A stretch of DNA of 64,000 nucleotides, taken from positions 248,001 through 312,000 of the forward strand of contig NZ_JAAOTJ010000006.1 of the NCBI RefSeq assembly GCF_011297335.1, in the 5' to 3' direction. Below the pieces are notes generated by a model that ran no database searches, was not told the origin of the DNA, and saw nothing but the letters and a program-made list of their open reading frames with translations. This document shows positions 44,304-52,124 of the stretch, piece by piece; position 1 is the stretch's first letter; each line of letters begins with the position of its first letter. The translations under genes and the position numbers were made by a program. Source of the stretch: Catellatospora methionotrophica (GTDB taxonomy: Bacteria; Actinomycetota; Actinomycetes; Mycobacteriales; Micromonosporaceae).

Positions 44304-45689
44304 GTGTTCACCACCGTGCTCATCGCCAACCGGGGCGAGATCGCCCTGCGCGTCGCCCGTACCTGCCGCGAGCTGGGGCTGCGCGTGGTCGCCGTCTACT
44401 CCACCGAGGACCGTGACGCCGCGGTGGTGGACCTCGCGGACGAGTCCGTCTGCATCGGACCCGGCCCGGCCCGCGCCAGCTACCTGAACATGTCCGCGAT
44501 CCTGGAGGCCGCCCGGCGCACCGGCGCGGACGCGGTCCATCCCGGATACGGCTTCCTGTCCGAGGTGCCCGACTTCGCCGAGGCCTGCGAGGCCCACGGC
44601 ATCACCTTCGTCGGCCCGCCCGCGCCGGTGATCGAGCGGCTGGGCGACAAGGCCGCCGCGCGCGCCGCGATGGCCGCCGCCGGGCTGCCCATGCTGCCCG
44701 GCAGCGACGGGCCGGTGCAGTGCCCGGACCTCGCCGTCAAGGTCGCCGCACAGATCGGGTACCCGGTCATCGTCAAGGCGGTGGCCGGGGGCGGCGGGCG
44801 CGGCATGCAGGTCGTGCACGAGCCCGGCGACCTGGTCCGGCAGTTCCGGGAGGTGAAGTCGGCGGCGCAGTCGCTGTTCGGCGACGACCGGCTCTACCTG
44901 GAGCGCTACCTGCCCACCGCCCGCCACGTCGAGGTGCAGATCCTCTGCGACCAGTACGGCCACGGCGTCTACCTGGGCCTGCGCGACTGCTCGGCGCAGC
45001 GGCGGCGGCAGAAGATCATCGAGGAGACGCCCGCGCCGGGCCTGGCGCCCGAACTCGCCCGCCAGATGGGCGAGGCGGCGCTGCGCGGGGCGCTGGCCAC
45101 CGGCTACGTCGGCGCGGGCACCTTCGAGTTCCTGGTCGACGGCGACGGCGGCTTCCACTTCATGGAGGTCAACTGCCGCATCCAGGTCGAGCACCCGGTC
45201 ACCGAACTGACCCACGGCATCGACCTGGTACGCGAGCAGCTGCTGATCGCGGCAGGGGAGCGGCTGACCCTGCGCCAGGAGGACCTGGCTCCCCGCGGCG
45301 CGGCCATGGAGTGCCGCATCAACGCCGAGGACCCGTCCCGCGACTTCGTGCCCGCCCCCGGCCGGCTGACCGAACTGCGGCTGCCCGCCGGACCGTTCGT
45401 ACGCGTCGACACCGACGCCTATCCGGGCGGCCGGGTGTCCCCGGCGTACGACCCGCTGCTGGCCAAGGTCGTGGTGTGGGCCCCGGACCGGCCGCAGGCG
45501 CTGCTGCGCATGCGGCGGGCGCTCGGGGAGTTCCACGCCGCCGGGCCGGGCCTGGCCACCAACCGCGACTTCCTGCTCGCGGTGCTCGACCACCCGCAGT
45601 TCATCGAAGGAACCCACGACACCTCGCTGGTCGGCGGCATCAGCTGCCCCGGCGCGCGGGGTCTGACCGAGGAGGCATCCATTGGCTGA
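44304..45689 (+). CDS. accC: Biotin carboxylase subunit of acetyl-CoA carboxylase
   Basis: 461 residues, stand-alone AccC. ATP-grasp fold with VLIANRGEIALRV at the N-terminus, HPGYGFLSE, the glycine-rich KAVAGGGGRGM loop, and the catalytic MEVNCRIQVEHPVTE. Carboxylates biotin on AccB. Most actinobacteria use a fused AccA-type protein for primary metabolism, so this E. coli-like set is a cluster-specific enzyme. GTG start 9 bp after accB; stop overlaps the next gene by 8 bp. Confidence 0.95.
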   Translation: MFTTVLIANRGEIALRVARTCRELGLRVVAVYSTEDRDAAVVDLADESVCIGPGPARASYLNMSAILEAARRTGADAVHPGYGFLSEVPDFAEACEAHGITFVGPPAPVIERLGDKAAARAAMAAAGLPMLPGSDGPVQCPDLAVKVAAQIGYPVIVKAVAGGGGRGMQVVHEPGDLVRQFREVKSAAQSLFGDDRLYLERYLPTARHVEVQILCDQYGHGVYLGLRDCSAQRRRQKIIEETPAPGLAPELARQMGEAALRGALATGYVGAGTFEFLVDGDGGFHFMEVNCRIQVEHPVTELTHGIDLVREQLLIAAGERLTLRQEDLAPRGAAMECRINAEDPSRDFVPAPGRLTELRLPAGPFVRVDTDAYPGGRVSPAYDPLLAKVVVWAPDRPQALLRMRRALGEFHAAGPGLATNRDFLLAVLDHPQFIEGTHDTSLVGGISCPGARGLTEEASIG

Positions 45690-46950
45690 CAGGGACAGCG
45701 ACGTCCTCACCGATGTCTGCGTGATCGGCGGCGGGCCGTCCGGGCTGGCGCTCGCGCTGCTGCTGGCGCGATCCGGCGTCGACGTCACCGTGGTGGAGAA
45801 GTCGTCCAGCTTCGAACGCGCCTACCGGGGCGAGATCCTGCAGCCCAGCGGGCTGGCGGTGCTGGCCGAACTCGGGGTGCTGGCCGCGGCCCGCAACCGG
45901 GGCAGCCACGTGCACGACCGCTTCCAGCTGGTCAACAAGGGCCGGGCGGTGCTCGGGGTCGACTACCGCGAGCTGCCGGGGCCGTACAACTACATGCTCA
46001 GCGTGCCGCAGCAGTACATCCTGGAGGAGTTGCTGGCGGCGTGCCGCCGCGAGCCGACGTTCCGCTACCTGGCCGGGACCCGGATCACCGACCTGGTGCG
46101 CGACGGCGGCGCGGTGCGCGGCGCGGTCGTCTCCGGCCCGCGCGGGCAGCGCACGGTCCGGTCCCGCTGCGTCGTCGGCGCGGACGGGCGCTACTCCAAG
46201 ACGCGGCAGCTGTCGGGCATCCCGTACGACCGCCGCGACGTGTTCACCTTCGACCTGCTGTGGTTCAAGCTGCCCGCGGCCGGGGACGCGGTGCGCGACG
46301 TGACCATCCGGGGCGGCGGCGGCCGGATGCTGCTCAGCTACAGCAGCTACCCCGAGGGCATCCAGCTCGGCTGGGCGCTGCCGCACGGCGGCTACCGGCA
46401 GTTCGCGGCCCGCCCGTTCACCGAGTTCCGCGACCAGCTCTGCCAGGCGGTGCCGGAGTACGCCGGGCGGGTCTACGAGAAGGTGCGCGGCCTGGCCGAC
46501 CTCAGCCTGCTCGACGTGTTCGCCGGGACGGCCCGCGAATGGGCGCGCGACGGGCTGCTGCTCATCGGCGACGCCGCGCACACGCACAGCCCGCTCGGCG
46601 CGCAGGGCCTCAACCTGGCCCTGCAGGACGCGGTGCTGGCCCACCCGGCCCTGGTCGCGGCGCTGCGCAAGCCCGGCACGGTGAGCGCGGCCGCGCTGGC
46701 GGGCTACACCACCACCCGGGGCGCCGACATCAGCAAGGTGCTCAAGTTCCAGCACCTGCAGGCCAAGGGGATGCTGGGCAGCCCCAGCCGGGCGCTGGAG
46801 GTGGGCCGGCAGGCGGTGGCCTCGATCATGCACCGCACTCCGATCGGCCACAAGCTCACCCGGATGGTCGCCTTCGGCAACCCGCGCTGCCGGGTACGCA
46901 CCGACCTCTACGCCACCGCGACCGGCACCGGCGCGCCCTCCCCGGGCTGA
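45682..46950 (+). CDS. FAD-dependent aromatic monooxygenase
   Basis: 422 residues of the p-hydroxybenzoate-hydroxylase class: GGGPSGLALALLLARSG at the N-terminus (FAD ADP part), VVGADGRYSKTR (DG motif), and GDAAHTHSPLGAQGLNLALQDA (FAD ribityl). Likely hydroxylates the aromatic polyketide. Start is a rare TTG at 45682 with GGAGG 6 nt upstream; it overlaps accC by 8 bp, which supports this start. Confidence 0.92.
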   Translation: MADRDSDVLTDVCVIGGGPSGLALALLLARSGVDVTVVEKSSSFERAYRGEILQPSGLAVLAELGVLAAARNRGSHVHDRFQLVNKGRAVLGVDYRELPGPYNYMLSVPQQYILEELLAACRREPTFRYLAGTRITDLVRDGGAVRGAVVSGPRGQRTVRSRCVVGADGRYSKTRQLSGIPYDRRDVFTFDLLWFKLPAAGDAVRDVTIRGGGGRMLLSYSSYPEGIQLGWALPHGGYRQFAARPFTEFRDQLCQAVPEYAGRVYEKVRGLADLSLLDVFAGTAREWARDGLLLIGDAAHTHSPLGAQGLNLALQDAVLAHPALVAALRKPGTVSAAALAGYTTTRGADISKVLKFQHLQAKGMLGSPSRALEVGRQAVASIMHRTPIGHKLTRMVAFGNPRCRVRTDLYATATGTGAPSPG

Positions 46951-47036
46951 CCGCCGCCGCGCACGCCCGCGCCGCTCACCCCGGGTCGCGCCGCCCGGCC
47001 GCCCGGAATCCATCCGTTCCAGCGAGGAGACTGCAC

Positions 47037-47804
47037 ATGCCCATCATCGACCTGTCCACGCCCGTGGACGCCGCGGCCTGGGAGCCCGAGCCGGTCATCC
47101 ACGACGTCATGACGCCCGCGCAGGGCGCGGTGCACATGGCCGAGGAGATGGCGCTGCACTTCGGCGTCGACTTCGACCCGTCCGTGCTGCCCGACGGCGA
47201 GCTGCTGTCGGTCGACACGCTCACCCTCACCACGCACACGGGCACGCACATCGACGCGCCGTCGCACTACGGCAGCAAGGCCAGCTACGGCGTACCGCGC
47301 CACATCGACGAGATGCCGCTGGACTGGTTCCACCGGCCCGCGGTGTGCCTGGACCTGCGCTCGGCGACCGGCCCGACCGTCGACGCGGACTTCCTCGACA
47401 AGGAACTGGCCCGCATCGGCTACCAGCCGCAGCCGCTGGACATCGTGCTGCTGCACACCGGTGCGTCGGCCTGGGCGGGCACCCCGCGCTACTTCACCGA
47501 GTTCACCGGCCTGGACGCCAGCGCCACGAACTTCCTGCTGGACAAGGGCATCCGGGTCATCGGCACGGACGCGTTCAGCCTGGACGCGCCGTTCGGCGCG
47601 ATGCTCAAGCGCTTCAACGAGACCGGCGACCGCGGCGTGCTGTGGCCCGCCCACTTCACCGGCCGCGACCGCGAGTTCTGCCAGATCGAACGCCTGGCCA
47701 ACCTGGACGCGCTGCCCCAGCCGTACGGCTTCACCGTGTCCTGCCTGCCGATCAAGATCAAGGGAGCGGGTGCGGGCTGGACCCGCGCCGTGGCCATCGT
47801 CTGA
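47037..47804 (+). CDS. Metal-dependent cyclase / kynurenine-formamidase-like protein
   Basis: 255 residues of the PF04199 'putative cyclase' family: the metal-binding HTGTHIDAPSHY motif (about residue 68) and later DAFSLDAPFG. Members in type II PKS clusters close later rings of the polyketide; others are arylformamidases. Position in the PKS operon favours a cyclase. GAGGAG lies 7 nt before the ATG. Confidence 0.87.
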   Translation: MPIIDLSTPVDAAAWEPEPVIHDVMTPAQGAVHMAEEMALHFGVDFDPSVLPDGELLSVDTLTLTTHTGTHIDAPSHYGSKASYGVPRHIDEMPLDWFHRPAVCLDLRSATGPTVDADFLDKELARIGYQPQPLDIVLLHTGASAWAGTPRYFTEFTGLDASATNFLLDKGIRVIGTDAFSLDAPFGAMLKRFNETGDRGVLWPAHFTGRDREFCQIERLANLDALPQPYGFTVSCLPIKIKGAGAGWTRAVAIV

Positions 47805-47849
47805 CCTCACCGACCATCCGCAGTCTTCCCATCACCGAAGGAGCGAACC

Positions 47850-48311
47850 ATGGCGATCACCGCCCTGCCCGAGGTCACCGACACCTCCGCGATGTACCTG
47901 TCCGTCCAGCAGTTCTACGCCCGCCACATGCACCTGCTCGACTCCGGCCGGGCCCGCGAGTGGGCCGACACCTTCGCGGCCGACGGCACCTTCACCGCCC
48001 CCGGCCTCGACGCCCCTGTCCGCGGCCGTGAAGCCCTCGCCGCCGCCGTCGAGCAGACCCACGCCCGCCTGGCCGCGTCCGGCGAGACCCACCGCCACTG
48101 GCACGGCATGGTCTGGGTCACCCCCGCCGCCGACGGTCGGGCCCACGTCCGCTGCTACGGCATGGTCATCGCGATCACCGCCGACGGCACCCCGCGTATG
48201 CACCGCCACTGCATCTGCGAGGACGTCCTCGTCCCCGCCCCCGCCGAACCCGAGGGCTGGCTGGTCCAGTCCCGCCACGTCACCCCCGACGCGGCCCCGC
48301 CCACCCACTGA
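47850..48311 (+). CDS. SnoaL/NTF2-like protein
   Basis: 153 residues with the cone-shaped NTF2-like pattern: helical N-terminus (FYARHMHLLDSGRAREWADTFAADGTF), followed by beta strands with HRHWHGMVWV and a His-rich MHRHCICED. Fold shared by polyketide cyclases (SnoaL), hydroxylases and dehydratases. GAAGGAG precedes the ATG. Last gene of the plus-strand polyketide arm, followed by a family-B palindrome. Confidence 0.83.
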   Translation: MAITALPEVTDTSAMYLSVQQFYARHMHLLDSGRAREWADTFAADGTFTAPGLDAPVRGREALAAAVEQTHARLAASGETHRHWHGMVWVTPAADGRAHVRCYGMVIAITADGTPRMHRHCICEDVLVPAPAEPEGWLVQSRHVTPDAAPPTH

Positions 48312-48371
48312 CCCACCCACCACCGCACCGCCCACCGCGCCTCCCACGCGTCGCGCCGCGCCGCGCCGCGC

Positions 48372-48436
48372 ATAGACGGTGGCCTATTACGTTGACTTTG
48401 ATCTACGTTTTTTCAACGTAATAGGCCATCGTCTAT
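48372..48436. terminator. 65-bp palindrome, family B copy 2
   Basis: 24-bp arms (48372-48395 and 48413-48436) with a single G-T mismatch that would still pair in RNA; 17-nt loop with TTTGATC as in the copy at 28474. Lies between convergent genes at the end of the polyketide operon and is followed by GGAAAAAAC. Confidence 0.82.
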
Positions 48437-48507
48437 GGAAAAAACGGACCGGGGCCACGCCGCGTGCGGCAGGGCCCCGGTCCGGGTCGGGTCGGGCGGG
48501 TGGTGGG

Positions 48508-49656
48508 TCAGGCGGGGAGGCGGAGCTTCATGACGCTTCCCGTGGTGGCGCAGACCGAGCAGGTGGTGATGAACGCGCTGCGGTTGCGGATGGCGATGCC
48601 GCCGGGGTGGTCGACCTTGTCGAGGACCATCTCGGGGGCCTTGCCCTCGCCCTTGATGCGCATCAGCGCGCCGACGCCACGGCTCGGGCCGAACATCGAC
48701 GTGTGCGTGAACTCCAGGGCGTACAGGGAACCGTCGGGGCCGAAGGCGATGTCGACGACCGTGGTCAGGCCCTCGGTGTACACCGTGGGCTCGTGGCCGG
48801 GCACGACCTTGAAGATGCGGGCCGAGCCCTGGGTGAACGGGCGTCCGGTCAGCTCGGCGACGTAGTACGCACCGTCGCGGTAGACCACGCCCATCGGCAC
48901 CGACTGCATCGGCAGCATGGTGCCGGGCGGCAGGTTGAACGAGGGCGGTGCGGGCATCTGCCGGTCGGGGAAGACCGCCAGGGTGCTCACCTGGCCCGCG
49001 GGCGTGACGAACAGCAGCGTGTTCGCGCCCGCGTCGACGACCGCGGCCCCGCCGGGCCCGAACGCCACCGACTGCGCGTTGGAGTCCAGCTCCCCGCCGT
49101 CGGGGTTGTTGGCGGCCTCGTGGGCGGTGATGTCGGCGATGCGCTGGGTGGTGAGGTGCTGCGAGAACCAGTCGCCCGACCAGTCCCGGCGCACCGACAG
49201 CAGGCGGCCCATCTGGCTGCCGGGCTCGGGCAGGCCGTCGCGGACGGCCGGGGCCTCGCTGAGGCCGACCGTGAGCAGGGCCCGGTCGTTGCGGTTGAAC
49301 GCGATGTCGTCGGGCCCGATCGCCTCGGTGCCGTCGGGGCCCGCCAGCGAGGGCAGGCCGGTCAGCACGCGGGTCACGGTGCCGTCGCGGCCGACGCGCG
49401 ACAGTGCGCCGGTCGCGCCCAGGCAGCCGATGCCCTGGGGCCGGGGCAGGCAGACCGGGTTGGCGGCACCGTCGGCGCCCCGCCCGGCCTCGGTGACGTA
49501 CAGCGTGCCGTCGCGGTCGAAGGCGAGGCCGCGCGGGTTGCTCAGCCCGGTGGCCAGGACGGTCACGTCCGGCGCGGCCGAGGCGGGCACGCCCTGGGCG
49601 ACGGCGGACAGGAGCACGGCCGACGCGATGGCCAGCCGTTTGATGGATACGAACAC
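48508..49656 (-). CDS. Secreted ScyD/ScyE-family beta-propeller protein
   Basis: 382 residues with an N-terminal Sec signal peptide (SIKRLAIASAVLLS... ending in VPASA). The body shows repeated NHL-like propeller strands (GLSNPRGLAFDRDGTLYVTE, GPDDIAF, VVDIAFGPDGSLYALEF) as in the ScyD/ScyE family. Function in actinobacteria unknown. GTG at 49656 has GGAGG 7 nt upstream; the frame runs further but without a ribosome binding site. Confidence 0.85.
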   Translation of the reverse strand: MFVSIKRLAIASAVLLSAVAQGVPASAAPDVTVLATGLSNPRGLAFDRDGTLYVTEAGRGADGAANPVCLPRPQGIGCLGATGALSRVGRDGTVTRVLTGLPSLAGPDGTEAIGPDDIAFNRNDRALLTVGLSEAPAVRDGLPEPGSQMGRLLSVRRDWSGDWFSQHLTTQRIADITAHEAANNPDGGELDSNAQSVAFGPGGAAVVDAGANTLLFVTPAGQVSTLAVFPDRQMPAPPSFNLPPGTMLPMQSVPMGVVYRDGAYYVAELTGRPFTQGSARIFKVVPGHEPTVYTEGLTTVVDIAFGPDGSLYALEFTHTSMFGPSRGVGALMRIKGEGKAPEMVLDKVDHPGGIAIRNRSAFITTCSVCATTGSVMKLRLPA

Positions 49657-49768
49657 GAAGTTGCCTCCGGCGGGCAGGGTCAGGTGTCCGTACCAATAAA
49701 ACCCATATCGCCTCATTTACCCTGCGTGACGCGCCCGCCACGCTGTGCCATCTCGACGCGGCACCCGG

Positions 49769-50512
49769 TCAGCAGGGGGCGGGCTCGGTCGCGGGGACGG
49801 CGGCCGGGGAGGCGGTGGCCGGGGCCGGGGTGCGGCTGTGGACGGTGAGCATGGGCAGGAAGAACTGCGCCAGCGGGCCGATGGCCAGGGCGTACAGGAT
49901 GGTGCCGAGTCCCGCCTTGCCGCCGAGCGCGAAGCCGACGGCGACCACGGCGATCTCCAGCACGGTGCGCCAGCCGCGCAGTGACCAGGTGCGAGCCGCG
50001 AGCCCGGTCATCAGCCCGTCGCGCGGTCCCGGACCCAGATTGGCTCCGATGTAGAGGCCACTGGCGAAGCCGCACAGCACGATGCCGCCGATCATGAAGG
50101 CCCAGCGCACGAGCACGTGTGACGGCTCGGGCAGCACCTGGTTGGCCACGTCCACGACCAGCCCGATCACCACGATGTTGGCGATGGTGCCGATGCCGGG
50201 CCGCTGGCGCAGCGGGATCCAGCACAGCAGCACGGCCGCGCCGACGATGATCAGCACGGTGCCGACGCTGAGCCCGGCGCGCAGCGCGACACCCTGGTGG
50301 AGCACGTCCCAGGGCTGGTTGCCCAGGTGCGCGCGCAGCATCAAGCTGATGCTCACGCCGTACCCGAGCAGGCCGACGAGCAGCTGGAACAGGCGGCGGG
50401 GGAGGCGTTCGCGCAGGGGCATCGGCGCCGGGCGGCGCGAGGCGGGGGCGGTGGCGACCCGGCGCTGGGTCGACCCGAGTGGCATGGGCAGTGGCTTGCG
50501 TGCGCCTGTCAT
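49769..50512 (-). CDS. YczE-type integral membrane protein
   Basis: 247 residues, about five membrane segments, with family stretches LGNQPWDVLHQG and GLYIGANLGPGPRDGLMTGLA. The ATG at 50512 is preferred to one at 50533 since the latter would lie inside the putative MocR operator. Divergent from a MocR-type regulator, the well-known yczR/yczE arrangement. Transport or biosynthetic role unknown. Confidence 0.85.
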   Translation of the reverse strand: MTGARKPLPMPLGSTQRRVATAPASRRPAPMPLRERLPRRLFQLLVGLLGYGVSISLMLRAHLGNQPWDVLHQGVALRAGLSVGTVLIIVGAAVLLCWIPLRQRPGIGTIANIVVIGLVVDVANQVLPEPSHVLVRWAFMIGGIVLCGFASGLYIGANLGPGPRDGLMTGLAARTWSLRGWRTVLEIAVVAVGFALGGKAGLGTILYALAIGPLAQFFLPMLTVHSRTPAPATASPAAVPATEPAPC

Positions 50513-50527
50513 GTCTGCCAGTCTGGA

Positions 50528-50557
50528 GGCCAATCGAGAAGCCAGAAAGGGCCAATC
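50528..50557. promoter_or_regulatory. Direct repeat, probable MocR (YczR) operator
   Basis: GGCCAATC occurs at 50528-50535 and 50550-50557, 22 bp (two helical turns) apart, with a further partial ACTGGCC nearby. Direct repeats at this spacing in the divergent intergenic region are typical of MocR regulators. Confidence 0.6.
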
Positions 50558-50591
50558 CGGAGGGACTGGCCTTACCGGCAGGGGAGTAGCG

Positions 50592-52043
50592 ATGACCGTC
50601 TCCGTCCGCGGGGTGCAGCTGGCCCGGCTGCTCGGCCGCTGGCACGCCCTGCCCGCCCGGCGGCGCAGCCCCGACTACGCGGCGCTGGCCTCCTCCGTGC
50701 GTGGCCTGCTCGCCGACGGCCGCCTGGCCCTGGGCGTACGCCTACCCGCCGAGCGCGAACTCGCCGACGCCCTGGAGATCTCCCGCACCACGGTCAGCGC
50801 CGCCTACCGGGAGCTGCGCGACTCGGGCCACCTGACCAGCCGCCGCGGCGCGGGCAGCTGGACGACCCTGCCCAGCGGCCACCGGGTGGCCAGCAGCGGC
50901 CTGTGGATGGCCGACGACGAACTCGACCTGATCGACCTGAGCTGCGCCGCGCTGCCCGCACCCGAGCCGCTGATGGCCGCGGCCCGCGAGGCCGTCGAGG
51001 AGCTGCCGCACTACCTGGGCGGGGTGGGCTACCACCCGAGCGGCATCACCGAGCTGCGTGAGGCCGTGGCCGACCAGTACACCGAGCGCGGCCTGCCGAC
51101 CAGCCCCGAGCAGATCATGATCACGAACGGGGTGCTGCACGCGCTCGACCTGATCCTGCGGCTGCAGGTGCCCGTCGGCGCGTCGGTGCTGGTCGAGTCG
51201 CCGACCTACCCCAACGCGCTGGCCGCGTTCGCCGCCCGCCGCGCCCGGATCAGCACGCACGGGCTCGACGAGGGAGGCTGGGACGCCGAGCTGCTGCTCG
51301 GCGCGCTGCGCCAGACCCGGCCGAGCCTGGCCTACCTGATCCCCGAGTTCCACAACCCGACCGGCCACGTGATGCCCGCCGGGCTGCGCGAGCAGCTGGT
51401 CGCCACCGCCCAGCGCACCGGCACCGACCTGGTCATCGACGAGTCCTTCGTGGACCTGCCGCTGGACGGCCAGCCGATGCCGCCCGCGGTGGCCTCCTTC
51501 GACCGGCACGGCCGGGTGCTCACCATCGGCGGCATGAGCAAGCCGTTCTGGGGCGGCCTGCGGGTCGGCTGGATCCGCGCGTCGGCCCCGATCGTGCAGC
51601 GGCTGGCCGCGGTGCGGGTCGGCGTGGACACCGCCGGGCCGGTGCTGGACCAGCTCGTCGCGGTGCGCCTGCTCAGCCGCGCCGCCGAGGTCATCCCGCA
51701 GCGCCGGGCGCTGCTGGCCGCGCAGCGCGACGCGCTGGTCGCCGCGGTGCACGAGCACCTGCCGAGCTGGCGGGTGACCGTGCCGTCGGGCGGGGTCACC
51801 CTGTGGGCCGAGCTGGACGGCCCGGTGTCGAGCGCGCTGGCGCGCGCGGTGGAGCCCCTGGGCGTACGCCTCGCGCCCGGCCCCCGCTTCGGCGTGGACG
51901 GCACCCTCGAACGCTTCATCCGGCTGCCCTTCACCCAGCCCGTCCCCGAACTCGTCGACGGCGTACGCCGCATCGCCGCCGCCCGCTACGACCTGGACCG
52001 CACCGGCCGCCCCCAGTGGAGCGAACCCGCCCTGATCGCCTGA
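50592..52043 (+). CDS. MocR-family (GntR/aminotransferase) regulator, YczR type
   Basis: 483 residues: N-terminal GntR winged helix (about 20-95, LPAERELADALEISRTTVSAAYRELR) and a fold-type I aminotransferase-like domain with PLP lysine in GGMSKPFWGGLRVGW. It senses a PLP-linked ligand and is expected to control the divergent yczE gene. ATG at 50592 with GGGGAG upstream. Confidence 0.9.
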   Translation: MTVSVRGVQLARLLGRWHALPARRRSPDYAALASSVRGLLADGRLALGVRLPAERELADALEISRTTVSAAYRELRDSGHLTSRRGAGSWTTLPSGHRVASSGLWMADDELDLIDLSCAALPAPEPLMAAAREAVEELPHYLGGVGYHPSGITELREAVADQYTERGLPTSPEQIMITNGVLHALDLILRLQVPVGASVLVESPTYPNALAAFAARRARISTHGLDEGGWDAELLLGALRQTRPSLAYLIPEFHNPTGHVMPAGLREQLVATAQRTGTDLVIDESFVDLPLDGQPMPPAVASFDRHGRVLTIGGMSKPFWGGLRVGWIRASAPIVQRLAAVRVGVDTAGPVLDQLVAVRLLSRAAEVIPQRRALLAAQRDALVAAVHEHLPSWRVTVPSGGVTLWAELDGPVSSALARAVEPLGVRLAPGPRFGVDGTLERFIRLPFTQPVPELVDGVRRIAAARYDLDRTGRPQWSEPALIA

Positions 52044-52059
52044 CCCGAGACGTGCAAAA

Positions 52060-52090
52060 ACGTAGGGGCGGCTTGTGGCCGCCCCTACGT
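52060..52090. terminator. Bidirectional intrinsic terminator
   Basis: Perfect 13-bp stem (52060-52072 with 52078-52090) and a 5-nt loop; five A bases before the stem give a U-run for the minus-strand fadD-type gene. Lies between convergent genes. Confidence 0.85.
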
Positions 52091-52124
52091 ACCTCACTGC
52101 GTGGGAAAGAAAGACCTCGCCGGA

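Noticed and set aside
41065-45788. Long minus-strand frames opposite the ligase-ACP-acetyl-CoA carboxylase genes
   Set aside because: The plus strand carries motif-complete enzymes throughout; the minus frames have none.
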